NCBI RefSeq assembly: GCF_001649575.2
Contig: NC_051453.1
Coordinates: forward strand, 16,993,052 to 17,057,051
From: Kryptolebias marmoratus
Taxonomy: Eukaryota > Chordata > Actinopteri > Cyprinodontiformes > Rivulidae
DNA: 64,000 nt
Direction: 5' to 3'
A program made the position numbers and the translations under genes. The notes below the pieces were generated by a model that was given only the letters and a program-made list of their open reading frames with translations, did no database searches and was not told the origin of the DNA. Positions 10,601 through 24,000 of the stretch are shown piece after piece. Position 1 is the stretch's first letter. Each line of letters starts with the position of its first letter.

Positions 10601-13600
10601 GTCCTTGGGCAAGTGTCTCATCGCCTCCACCTGCCTCGCTCGGCACGGTAAGATCCCGTGGCTTTGTTTGTTTTGAAGATCCCAAACAAAATCTGTGCCG
10701 TCACGTGGGCGGGACGGATCACCGAGTGGTTTGCACATGTTGTCATTGTGGACACTTCGTCACATGGCTCCACACGCGACAGCCAAACGCCTTTTCCAAG
10801 TTTCGATTCGAGGTGGATATGTGAATTCATCATCTCTCTTTTGGTCAGGTCTCGCTGATGCCGATGAGAACTGCAAACGGTTCATGGATCGCTGCATGCC
10901 GGAGGCCTTTAAAAAGGTGAACGATAAAGAAACAGAGTGATGCAGTTTCTACAAAGTCTTGAAAAGTCTGGCATCAGATTTTTGTGTCTTTCAAACTGTG
11001 GATGAGTATAGAAAAAATAAAAATAAGAATGTGTTTCTAGACACTGCTCCCTATTGCACTGTCCAAGAGATCAAAATTAAATTAAACAACAAAAAAAATC
11101 CACATGTATTGTTTATGACAGGCAGACATAATAACATAGCCAAGATTTTGACTGGACAAAACAACTTTTACAAGTAATATTTTCCCAAAGTTTGAAACAA
11201 AATGAGCAGTATTTTTTAGAAAAAAAAACATCAGACAGTTCTTACAGTCATAGGAAACTGTTTGTCCTTCCAAGATGCATTGTAAAACCAATGAAAACAT
11301 GGCAATTTTAATCTTAAAAACATCCTTCCACATCCATTTTTTTATATAAGTAAAAGAAATACTGAAGAGAAAAGGTCACTAAAATAATTAGTCATAGGTT
11401 TGGATTGTTGTAGTTTATTTATTACTTTGTATTGATGAACTCTTGTTTTAAGACGGGCAGATCACTGCGCAAATGTTTGCAGTAAATTTATGTGTTTTGA
11501 TGCAGAAAATAGTTTTAAATGGAATTTCGAAATGTGTATTAACCCTAGAGTGGATTTGAAAACATAACCCGACTCTCTTCGTGTCTGTCTCAGCTGTTGA
11601 CCAGCAGCGCCGTGCACAAGTGGGGCACGGAGATCCACGAGGGCATCTACAACATGCTCATGTTGCTGGTGGAGCTGGTTGCAGAGAGGGTGAAGCAGGA
11701 CCCCGTGCCTGTAAACCTGATGGGAGTCCTGACCATGGTGTGTAGTTCGTTATCATTACATTGGTTCGTTAAAGGTTTAGGTTTAGTTTTACCGCAAATG
11801 GCAATTTCATCGAACTACGCTGTGCTTTTGTGATTGTGAACAGGCCCTAAACCCTGATAATGAGTACCATTTTAAGAATCGGATGAAAGCATGCCAGAGG
11901 AACTGGGCTGAAGTTTTTGGAGACGAGGCCAACATGTTTGCTGTCTCTCCTAGCAACACCCATCAGAAAGTAAGGGACGCCCTTTTAATCTTGGGCTCAT
12001 CGTTTACCGCAAAGTGCTGCTGCCGTATTGTCCGTGTGCCAGTTCAGCCAGGCACGCTTGCAAATATGTAGAGCCGCACGTGTATTTATATACCCGCTTC
12101 CTTATTAGTTGTTGTTTATGGTTCACAATGAAGTTCACGAGCAAGTGAGCGAGTTTTTCATCCTCAGCACTGTGTGACAGAGCTGCTGGCCTCATGAAAA
12201 CACGCGTGACCGACACGCAGCAGCTGTCGGAAAAAACTTGCGTCCGTGAGAATTTGCGCTGTCATTGTTGAATAAATCTGCTGAAGACATGATTTATTTT
12301 CTGTTTCAGGAGCCTCATGGTTGGCTCGTTGATTTGGTTAATCGAGTGAGTAATGAATTTGATATTTACTGCACACGCCTATAAACATATCCTATCAGCG
12401 TCGCCTCACTTGCTCGATTTTTGTGTTTTTTCTCTTTTTTGTGATGAAGTTTGGAGAGCTGGGAGGATTCACTGCCATCCAGGCTAAACTCAACTCGGAG
12501 GACATCGAGATTGCTGTAAGGAGAAGCCTGCGTGTTTCTTGCTTTTTGTCATTCGTCTTGACGGATCATTTGAAATGGTTGCTGTTCCTGTCATGGATGG
12601 AGAGGCACTGTTGACAGGCTTTGATGCAGCCTATGCAGGCAAAAGGTCAACATGTTTACCCCCACTGCTTTCAGCTGCAGGATGCTGAATGTGTCTCTTT
12701 TTACCCACACCCTGCCTCTCAGTAACACTCCCAAACACACTCTGGCATCCTCCTGGTGTGTGACGGTTTCAAATGCTCTGTTGTTTTATGTGTTCAGAGG
12801 CATCCTTGTTCTGATGCTTCCTTCAGTTAAACCTGGCCGGAACTGCAGCGGCACATAGCTATTGAATCACTGCACACATGCTCTCTCTCAAATCATTAGC
12901 ATATTAGGAAGGCAACAAGTCATCGCAGGATAATGTAACACTTTTTGGTAGCAGTGAGAGCTCAGCGGTCAGCTGTTAGGTACCTAACCGAAACATGGCA
13001 GAGATTGGAAACGAAAGGAGAAAAACTGATGGAAAGGAAGCTCCTTTTCTCTGCCTCGCTCCCAGAGATTACTCATTAATTTGTCAGCTCTGAGCAGGAA
13101 GTCAAGTTGGAGGGTTAGGGTTACTGAGTGCATGGTGGAGGAGAAGGAGCTGATCACAGAAATATGATGAAGAAGAAAAGACATGGCTGTTTTGTTTTTT
13201 GTTAACTGACAATTGTACTGTTGTCTGCCATTAGATGTGGTTTATTTTTATGATGACCGCAGCCTGTAGGTGAAAAGTGACATTTTCTGTTTTTGGTTTG
13301 TGTTATGCGTGTCATTTTTGTCCGTCTTTTTCCATCTGCTTCCACAGTGTGTATCAGCCATGGTCCAGCCTCTTGGTGTCTGTGCCGAGTACTTAAACTT
13401 CAGCCTCGTCCAGGTGAGCCAACAGTCGCACTCGTGTTTTTATGGCAAGGACACTCACAACTCACATTTCCTAACCTCAAACTTTTAACTGTTACGTTTG
13501 AGTCAAACCCAAAAGTATTCCCTAAGTTTACATGGGTAGACATAAGAGTATAGACACACACTGGTAGCTTAAGATCCTGAGTTTTGATTCTTATCACTGT

Positions 13601-16600
13601 TTTTAAGAGTGTTTTTGTGCCTGCATGGTCACTTTGCTGTTTCATTCAGTTTTGTTCAGAAGTTTGACGGCTCAGCTGTGTTTCTTAACATGACCCTTGT
13701 GCCCCATTCTGATTTCTGTTCTATTTTTATTTGACATATCCTCTTACAATTTTTGCTTCAGTGGCCGTTCCCCCCACACACACAGGACCGAGCAAAGTTT
13801 CATGTTGTTGTTCGGTTTTTTTTGTTTGTTTGTTTGTTTCTCTAGCCCATGCTTGATCCGGTCATACACAAGACCATCACCTATGTGCAGAACCTGGAGG
13901 AAAAGGACCTTAAAGATAAGGTAGAGTTTCAATTTAGCCCCCTTTCCAGATTGTTTTTTTTTATTGAAAAAGTCACATAACTATGAAGAAAGTACAGTAA
14001 AAACAACTGCATGTTCAGAGATGCCATAGCAGGAGAAGACTTTACACTTGGTGACTGCTCAAGAGACAAATCATACCAAGAACTGTAATTACAGAGCCTT
14101 TCAGGAAGCCTACAGTGGCAACAAACAGTGTCAAGTACCACAAATGAGGCTCATGCTGCAATAAATTAGCGTAATTGTGACACAAAGATGTTATAAATTA
14201 GTCGACTGTCCTTCAACCCCAGCGTCTAGTGAGTATCCCAGACCTGCTGTCGGCCATCAAGCTGCTGTGTATGAGGTTCCAGAGGGAGCTGGTCGCTGTC
14301 GTGGATGACCTGCGGCTCGACACGCTGCTGCGAATGCTCAAAACTCCCCACTTCTCCACCAAGATGAACTCCCTCAAAGAGGTCAGCTTTTTTGTGGGCT
14401 TCTGAAGTGTCCCCGTTTCTTTTCCACTCGTGCGCTGGTGCCAGGTCTTTATTAAACGAGTCCGTTTTCCCGCCAGGTGACCAAACTAATAGAAGAGAGC
14501 ACAGTGTCAAAAACGGTGAAAAACGCCATCGATACGGATAAACTGCTCGACTGGCTCGTGGAGAACTCGGTCCTGTCAATAGCGCTAGAAGGTAAGAAAT
14601 GAAGTGGTAATTTTTGGGGGCGTTTCAGTTTGATAATGCTTGTGTGAGACATAAAATACTTTGTGTTGTAGGTAACATTGATCAGGCTCAGTACTGTGAA
14701 AGGATTAAGGGAATCATTGAGCTGCTGGGGAGTAAACTGTCACTGGATGAACTCACCAAGATCTGGAGAATACAGGTACAGGCTTTCTTTAATCATCTTT
14801 AGCTTTTTAATCCACTTATAACTCTAAAAATCTGTACACAGATCGTTGTTTTTATGTGCAAATATGTCTAAAAGGGTGATAAATGATAGAGCTGTAGGCA
14901 CCAAGTGGACATATTGATTTTTGTGTGGCTTTTTCAGGCGGGCCAATCATCAACTGTGATAGAAAACATTCATACAATTATTGCTGCTGCTGCTGTGAAA
15001 TTCAACTTTGACCAGCTCACCCACCTCTTCGTCCTCATTCAAAAGGTGACGTTTTGATCGATTAGACGTTTTAAACAGAAAAGTGTTCTTTAAGCGTGCA
15101 TTTTTAAAGAATTCGTTTGGGGTGGGGTGTTTTTTGTTTGTTTTTTTCAGAGCTGGGAGGTGGAGAGCGATCGCGTCAGGCAAAAGCTGCTCAGTCTGAT
15201 CGGGAGGATAGGCCGGGAAGCTCGCTCTGAAACTACAACGGGGAAGGTACGTTGGGTGTGTTTGCTGTTTCATTATGAACTGAAATCTGTTTTTTTTTTT
15301 TTAAATATAAACAACAAATTCTTTACATTTACATGGAAAAACAAATAATTCTCTAAGTCCCTAAAAGGAGAGCATTTTGTGTTTGACTGTTTAGGTGCTG
15401 GAGGTGCTGTGGGACCTGGCCCACCTCCCCACCCTGCCGACCAGTCTCGTTCAGCAGGCGCTGGAGGAACACCTGGGGATTCTGAGCGACGCCTACGCTG
15501 TCAAGGAGACTGTGAAACGCAGTTACATCATTAAATGTATTGAGGACATTAAGAAGGTGAGACAGATGAGTGACAGTCTTGTAGTCTGTACGTGCGTGCT
15601 GTCATCTTTACCTAGTTTACACACAGATACACTCGCAGCGTAGGGAAAGCGAAGACAGAGGGAACACATCTAAAGTTAACGCTTACATGCTGGTTTCACA
15701 TTATTACCCTTCAACTTTAGCTTAACTTCATCAGTGTGCCTCGATAAGACGAGTTATTCTGCTGTGGGTTCATTTTTCTCAAAGTAGTGTAATCTAGCAG
15801 GAGTTAATTTTAGGGAAAAAAAAGCTATATATGCTAACAGTTGTACAATAATAAATACCTAAATTGATCTGAAAAGTCCCCAAATTCAGTTTTATTTGAA
15901 TATTTCCTTTAATTTATAAGGTTACACCTACATTACATTTCAACATTGAGATATAAAAAAAAATATTAAATAGATGAAGCCTGCCAAGAAAATGATGTAA
16001 ATACTCTATCTAGAATTAAAAAAACAGTTCTGGTAAACTGTGTTTTAAGTGATTTGTATGTAGTAGACTGCATGTAAAATATACACTGACTAGCCATAGC
16101 ATTATGACCTCCTTTTGTGCATCTTTTGTTGCTAAAAAAGCCCCGAACCTTTAAAGCATGGAGTTTATTAGAGCTCTGACAATTTGCTGCTGTTTCTGGC
16201 ATCGAGCCGTCAACAGTAAATCATTAAAGTCCCTTAAAGTGCGAAATAAAGCGTCCCTTACTTGTGAGCCCAGCACAGTTGCTCAGTCAATCTGAGATCT
16301 TGAAAACAAATTTATGGTGGTCTCACTTGAACTGATCTTGAATCATTTATTTAGTGTTTTGGGGTCCATTATCCTGCTGATAAAAGCCACTGCCATTAAG
16401 GAATACTGGTACCTTGAAGGGGTGTGGGCAGTGTTTTTTTTTTTGTTTTTTTTTTTTGCTTGATTGTATGTCATGGCAACAACAGCGTAGCTGGCAGGAC
16501 CTGAGGTTTTCCAGCAGAACATTGCCTCCACTGGACTAACTTTATTTTATTTTATTTTTTCAGTTAAACAATGTACACAAACCTGGTCCTCCTCGTGATG

Positions 16601-18081
16601 CATAAAGAAAACGTAAACCCCTGAAGGCTGTATTCTTGATTTTCTCTGTGGTTAGTTCTGGTGCTTCATTGTAGAAGTTCAGGGGCGGACATGGATTAGC
16701 ACCCTGACCGCTTTTGCAGCTACAACAAAGCTGCCTTTCACTGTGGATTCTGACACCTTTCAATCAGAACCCTTTTCAGCAATTTGAGCCTTCGCTACAT
16801 GCACCAGTGAGCCTTGACCACCCATGACTCTGTTGCCGGATCGCCTGTTTTCCTTCCCCTAATCACTTTTGGTAGTTGCTGGTCACTGCAGAAACAGGAG
16901 CGTCCCACAGAAGATGCTAAGACCCACATGTGGTCATCACGATGTCAGTTCCTAAAACCCTCACGCAGAATCAATCATTTTTCACTACACGTCAGTGGTC
17001 ATAATGTTATGGCTAATTGATGTAGGTAGAATGGTGTAGATTGGAGAAATGCATGCTTTATTTTGCTTCTTTTTTTTTCTTTCGGCTCTCAGTTGTGCAT
17101 GGAGCGTAGTTATTATCAGTAGACTGTGTGTACAGTCATGATTTTAACTGTGTCACATTTGCCATCATAAGACAGTAAACAGCCACATGTTATAAGCAAA
17201 ACACACGTGCCAGCTTCACAAGCCTCTCATGTTATTGGGTGTAAACACAGATGTGTGCACGTTTCCCCCTTCAATTCAATTGTATGTCTCTAGACTCACA
17301 CTCAGGAGGACAATAAAGGCAGCAACATTCAAACCTCATTTCATATTGGCACTTGGGGCAAGAAGAAATCTAACTCTTTGGCTAAAGTAAGAGAGTAGTC
17401 TCATACAATTTGTATTTCTGTTGACCGATGTGCGTCTGATCTCGCTGCTTCCTGCCTGCCATTCAATCACGGAGGAGGGTTCAACCACAAAGGGGTCTCT
17501 TTGGTCACAGATTGATAATTTCACAGATGGTTGCAACATGAGGTAATCGAACCAGGTGTGTGCTAATCTTTTGCTTGCCTAACTAAAAAGGTTTTGGCTC
17601 TTCCTCGTGATTACACCTTGCTGGTTGATCTGATCTGGGTGAGAGCTTTCTGATGAGTGATTTAGCAGCCCAATAAGGTGGTCAGCTTTGGTGGAAGTGC
17701 TCAGAACCACGGATATCCAAAAGAAGCACATGATTGATGAATCGCTTTAACATTTAAAGAGGTTCATTTGATCCTCGGTGCTCTATATCCCTGGCTCTGA
17801 CTTGGTTTTGTTTTGTTTTCTCACAGCTCTTACTTCAAAAATGTTGAGCCTGTGATTCGAAGCCTTGTCATAAACTGACTTAAAAGGCTCATCATAGAAA
17901 TTTGCCTTTCAGTGGATGTGTTTTTTGTTCTTATTGTAATTCCACAAATATTACCTGTTTTGTGTTTTGACAGGCCTCTCAGCAGAGCATTCCTCAGGCG
18001 GTCTGGGTTGTCCCCGCTCTCCGACAGCTGCACGAAATCACTCGGTCTTTTATCAAACAGACCTACCAGAAACAGGACAAG
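7645..18081 (+). CDS. usp24: usp24 exons 1-16: UBA and N-terminal repeats
   Basis: Exons: 7645-7923, 10479-10647, 10849-10916, 11594-11737, 11844-11969, 12310-12345, 12450-12515, 13348-13413, 13846-13920, 14223-14381, 14477-14591, 14672-14775, 14938-15045, 15151-15246, 15395-15556, 17974-18081. Exon 1 carries the UBA and the '[12 protein letters not shown]' motif; the first intron (2.6 kb) is the longest in the gene. Exon 6 is only 36 nt ('[12 protein letters not shown]'). The join of exons 15 and 16 gives '...CIEDIKK' then '[20 protein letters not shown]', which appears shorter than the human protein here. The 2.4-kb intron between them holds a TIR transposon and no exon that I could find. 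Confidence 0.9.
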
Positions 18082-21000
18082 GTACCGCAAACACTCACAG
18101 AGCGTCTCAAAGAGGCTGCTCTCTGAACTGCGACGTTACGGTAACTTGTCTCCTGCTTCGCCACAGAGCATCATCCAGGACTTGAAGAAGAACTTTGAGA
18201 TCATCAAGCTGATCACAGGATCTCTCGTGTGCTGCCACCGACTCGCCGTGACGGCTTCGGGCAATAATGGCCTCTCCGGCTCAACTCTGGTAGATGGGAG
18301 ATACACCTACCAGGAGGTTAGTTCATGTTTGCTTGATCGGCTTTGAAGGTATGATTTTGCAGCTCAAACTACTTAATAATGAAGTTTGTTATTAAACAAG
18401 TAAAACCTATTTTTCCTGAGCTGACAGCATGTCTCCTTGGCTCTGTATGCAGTATCTGGACAGCCACCTGCGCTTCCTGGCGTTCTTCCTCCAAGAGGCT
18501 AGCCTCTACCTGGTCTGGAACAGAGCCAAGGAGCTCTGGGAGTGTCTGGTGTCCGGGCCGGACATTTGTGAACTTGACCGTGAGGTATGAAGACACTTGA
18601 TGCAAATGAAACCTTGTCCTTGGCCGTTTGTCACTGCAGACACCTTTTTTATTTATTTTTTATTTTTCTAAATAACAGCCCTGGTGGAATGCAGCTAGGG
18701 GCCGAGCGAACAACATTAAATATTAATATATATTATATATTATAATATTATAACATTAACAACATTAAATGAAATAGAGTAGTGGTTAGAAGTAAGATAA
18801 TGGTGTGACTGGAAAAAGTACTTCTCCATGAAGAGATTATTAAGGTTTTCTCTTGAATTATCAGAGGCAAAACTAATGATTTCATTTTGTTCAGGTAACA
18901 TAATTTTATGTTACAACACTGATGCAAAGTGCTATCTGCTGCATAAAAAACTGTAATGTATTGATTGATATATGTGAATGAGAAACATTCATTTCATTCA
19001 TTTTCAGCTTTTTCTGTTTTGAGCTGAGTTGCTCAGTGCGACCCCCAGTGGTTGCCTTGTTAATTATTTCTTTTGTTCAAATTAGTGTCTGCTGCAGCTG
19101 CTTTCTGTAAACTTGCAAATAGTTCATAAGTTATGAACTGAAATGTTGCTGTAGTTGGACGTGATCATCCGATGTTTTTGTGTATTTAGATGTGTTTTGA
19201 GTGGTTCACCAAAGGACAACATGACCTGGAGAGCGATGTCCAGCAGCAGCTCTTTAAGGAGAAAATCTTAAAACTGGAGCCTTATGAGATCACCATGAAT
19301 GGTGAGAGCTTTTATATGTGCGTGTGTGTTTTTACCCTAACAGTTCAGAAGATAGCAGGTAACGTGTTTAATATGTGCCTCAGGTTTCAGTTTGTTCAAG
19401 ACTTTCTTCGAGAATGTCAATCTGTGCGACCATCGTCTGAAGCGCCAGGGAACTCAGCTGGTCAGTCCTCTCTCAGTTTCTGTGTCACTGTTGTTCATAT
19501 AAAGCACTTTTTGCATTTACGTTAAACGTATCGTATGCTGTGCTTAGTGTGTGGAGCGTCTTGACCTGGCAGGGATGGATTTTATTTGGCGCATCGCCAT
19601 GGAAACCCCTGATGAAGAGATAGCCAACGAGGCAATCCAGCTTATAATCACATACAGCTACACCAACCTCAATCCAAAAATGAAGAAGGTCTGTTTATAT
19701 GTGTGGGCATGCATGAATTAACTTGTTTAAATGACTGGGGCTTATTTAATAACTTAAAATCACGCACGGATGTTTTTACCTCCTTACAGGATTCTGTCTC
19801 TTTGCACAAGAAGTTCATAGCTGATTGTTACAAGCGCCTAGAGGTACGCATTTGATTTTTGCTCCGATTGTGCCGATTCGCCAAAAAAAATCCACCCGCA
19901 GCAGCTCATTTCTGTTCCCCCTGTCTCAGGCTGCGAGCTCGGCCCTTGGCGGGCCCACTTTAACGCACGCCGTTACCAAGGCAACCAAGATGCTGACAGC
20001 TACTGCCATGCCAACTGTGGCCACATCTGTACAATCACCATCCAGGTACAGAGGGGGGTTTGGGTAAGAACAGACTTACTGAACTTTATTATAATTATAT
20101 TTTTTTCTCAAATTATTTATTATTTTGTTTCTCATAACAGTTTTAAGAATCAATTCAACCTGAAATCTTACCGAAAGTTTTATGGATTGATTTCTAGATC
20201 CACAAAGCTGGTGATAATTGAAAGACTGCTGTTACTGGCTGAGCGCTACGTCATCACTATAGAGGTACTTGACAGCAAATGTGAAGAATACGTAGGCCTC
20301 AAGTGGTCACAGATAATATTTATGCGACATATTTTTAGTATCATTAGTCAGATCTTTTTCCTGAGAATAAAACTGTTGATGTTTTTTGTGCTTCTGTGCA
20401 GGACATGTACTCATTTCCTCGCACTATTCTACCTCATGGGGCCTCGTTCAATGGACACCCCGTCACCCTTCACATCACCTATGAGTCAACCAAAGACACG
20501 TTTGCTCTCGAGGTAATTCAGGTTTCCAGCAGCGTTTTGTGCTTAGTTGACATCTGCAGAGGAACTGCCCCTCTCCTCTGACTGTGTGTGTTGTGTGTCC
20601 TGCAGACCCACAGTAATGAGACTGTCGGAAGTATCCGGTGGAAGATATCAGAGCATTTGAGCTGTCCAGTGGATAATGTCCAGATTTTTGCTAATGATAG
20701 TGTGGTAAGTGTTACTGACTGTGGTCCTCTTTCTGTTTTACTAGATGCTCGGGTAAGACAGTTTCTGAACTGTATGTTGTTTGGACATTCGCTGCAAATT
20801 GCTCTCTCTCTAACTCTTCACTTCCTGTTAGTTGACTATGAATCGGGACCAGAAGCTGCTCTCCCAGCTCGGCTTCAGCGATGAGCAGAGCCTGACAGTA
20901 AAGAGCTCAGGCACTGGCACTCCTTCCGGCAGCTCTGAGTCCTCGGCCTCCGCCTCCAGCAGTTCCAGCTCTGCCATCTTCAACTCCGCCTACGCCTTGG

Positions 21001-24000
21001 AGCAGGTATTACCTGAAGTCGTGAATGTGCATTCAACTCACAGGGCGCCCAGGCCAGCTTTAGTTCTGATGCACTGTGGCCATGTTTCTCTGTGTTCAGG
21101 AGAAGTCCCTGCCTGGGGTGGTGATGGCTTTGGTGTGCAATGTGTTTGAGATGCTTTACCAGCTGGCTAACTTAGATGAGCCCAGGTGAGATGGTACTCT
21201 TTATATTGCATTCACCATGAAGAACCATCTTGATTTCTTGTGATGCCATCTTTCTGTATCAAACCCTTTTGCTTTCTTAAAAAAAAACTGTTTTCTAAAT
21301 ATGTAATATAAAAGATAGTTTGACATAAATATTTAAGCTTTAACTTCCTTCTTTTTATAATTCTGCTAACCAATAGAATCACCCTTCGTGTGAGGAAGCT
21401 GCTGCTGCTGATACCAACAGATCCCGAAGTGCAAGATGCTCTCGACAACTTTGTCCCCAAAGAATCCAGCGTCTGGAGCCACCAGGTACCTTGAAAGTGT
21501 CACCGTCATATCAACCACTGACTGACTATTAAAGCTCTCCCCTTTCTGAAAGCTTCTGTCTTAAACATGGGCCTTCAAAAACATTTAAGAGCTGTGTTAT
21601 ATTAAAAAATGAGGGGTTTTTTAGCACACAGTTTGCCATTTCAGCTGATTTCTGTGACTCTTTTCTGCAGAAGACGCTCTTCACCCTCGGTCAGGGTGCA
21701 GGCTCTCGTTCTCCATCCGTAACTCCCAAGCAGCAGCATCAGCCCAGTGCTGCATCCATCCTGGAGTCTCTCTTTAAATCATCTGCCCCTGGCATGTCTA
21801 CGTTTAGAGTGCTGTACAACCTTGAGGTGTGCATGCATTTCAACACAAACTTGAGCAACCATTTCACGTCTGTGCTCAAACATTAAAGAAGATTACTGTC
21901 TTCACATCTGCTTTTTTTCCCCTTCTTCTTCGTTCCTTCTGTGTGTTAGGTATTGAGTTCAAAGCTCATGCCAACATCGGATGACGAGATGGCAAAAACA
22001 AGCAGCAAGTCTTTCTGCGAGAATTTCCTCAAAGCAGGAGGCCTGAGGTAAAAACACTCCCAGAGAGAAAGAACTGTCAAAATCTATTTTTTTGTGTAAT
22101 ATATGCATTTTAGTCCAGCATCATTGTAAATCAGGACACATACACCATTTGCTGTTTAAAAAGCCTTACAGTATTTTTATTTTGGTCCTGCCAACCTTTT
22201 CTGCAGCCTGGTGGTGAATGTTATGCAGAGAGATTCCATCCCGTCCGAAGTGGACTACGAGACCAGACAAGGAGTCTACTCAATCTGCCTTCAGTTAGCC
22301 AGGTGCAAGACATGGATCAAAAGCCATTTTCACACATGCATTACGTTTTCTAGGTGTTTCAGATTATGTTTTAGTATGGGAAAACCCAGTAACAGCTCTT
22401 AACAATAACAGAGTGAGATATTGGATGAGTAGAGGATTTATTGCTCTTGAAAATGTTTATGTAGGAAATGTGATGTTAGTTGTTTCTGCTGTTTTCTATT
22501 TAGTCTATGTGCTGCTTTCAACTTGCTTGTCAATGTCATGTATACACAAAAAATCTTTTATTGTCATTTTGGCTTCACTCTGGTGTATTCCCAGCTGTGA
22601 AAATTGTCTCGGAAAATCTCTCACTGTAAAAAGCGTGCGGAAAAGGAGAAATGTAGCAAAAGTCTGGACCTTAAATTCCATGGCTTTTTTTTGTTTTTTC
22701 CTGTGTTTATGTGGAAAAATGACCAAAGTCCCATGGGTTTGGGTATTACATTTCACATGCAATCTGGATTTCCATGCTAAATAATCCATGTTTGCAGATT
22801 CCTCCTCGTCGGTCAGAGCATGCCTTCGGTGCTGGATGATGACATCATCAGGGACGGCGATGCATTGTCTTCCCGGCCTTTTCGTAACGCGGGGCGGACA
22901 GGTCGGCAGCTGTCCCTCTGTGGAACCCCAGAGAAGTCCTCCTGCAGACAGATGTCTCTGTCCGAGCGCTCATCCATCCGAGTCGAGGAGATTATTCCTG
23001 CTGCTCGTGTTGCCATCCAGGTACTTTCTGTGATAAATCAGCTGTTTGTTCATCACTCAGATTGATTTTGTTGCCGCACTGAGAAATATTCTGTATTATT
23101 TGCTGTCTCTTTTCTAGACCATGGAGGTAAACGACTTCACCTCCACTGTAGCCTGTTTCATGCGTCTGACTTGGGCGGCTGCAGCAGGACGACTGGATCT
23201 GGTTGGCAGCCCACAGCCAATCAGAGAGACCCATAGTTCACTTCTGCCACAGGGAGTCCGCACCAGAGTCAGCAGTACTGGTAAGACAGAAAAAACACTT
23301 AACTTCTCAGTTTTGGTCTGTTTAATAGCTCATCATGTGGTTACTATAAGCAGAATTTGTTCTTATGGCTCAAGTGTTTCCACAATCATGGCAGTTATCT
23401 TGTTAATTATTTTGTGAAACAAATGTTCTGCAGGAAGTAACTGCAGCTCCAGCAGTGAGGGAGAGACCCCGGCAACAGCCTTGCATGCAGGGATATGTGT
23501 CCGACAGCAACATGTCTCCACCAAAGATGCCATCATCGCCCGCGAGGCTTTGTCTCTGCTGGTCACCTGTCTGCAGCTGCGCTGTCAGCAGCTGGGTAAG
23601 ACCGCTGCAAGAGCGCTGACACGTTTTGCAATCCATTCCTGCGTGCATTCTCCCACAGATTTAACACCTTCTGCTTTGTTTCCCTCGACAGCTTCATTTT
23701 ACTCCCTTCCCTCCGTCAATGACTTCATTATTGATATTCTGCTGGGGTCTCCCAGTGCAGAGGTAAACCGCACTCTGAGCAAACTGTGAGCTGTGAACAT
23801 TTCACTGGACTCGCACGAGTGATCTTTCCCGTTTCTTTTTCCCCTCCCCAGATCCGCCGTGTGGCTTGTGATCAGCTGTACACTCTGAGCCAGTCTGACA
23901 CCTCTGCCTTCCCCGAAGTCCAGAAACCCAACTTGTTCCTCCTTTCAGTCATCCTCACTGCCCAGCTGCCACTCTGGAGCCCCACATCTGTCATGAGAGG

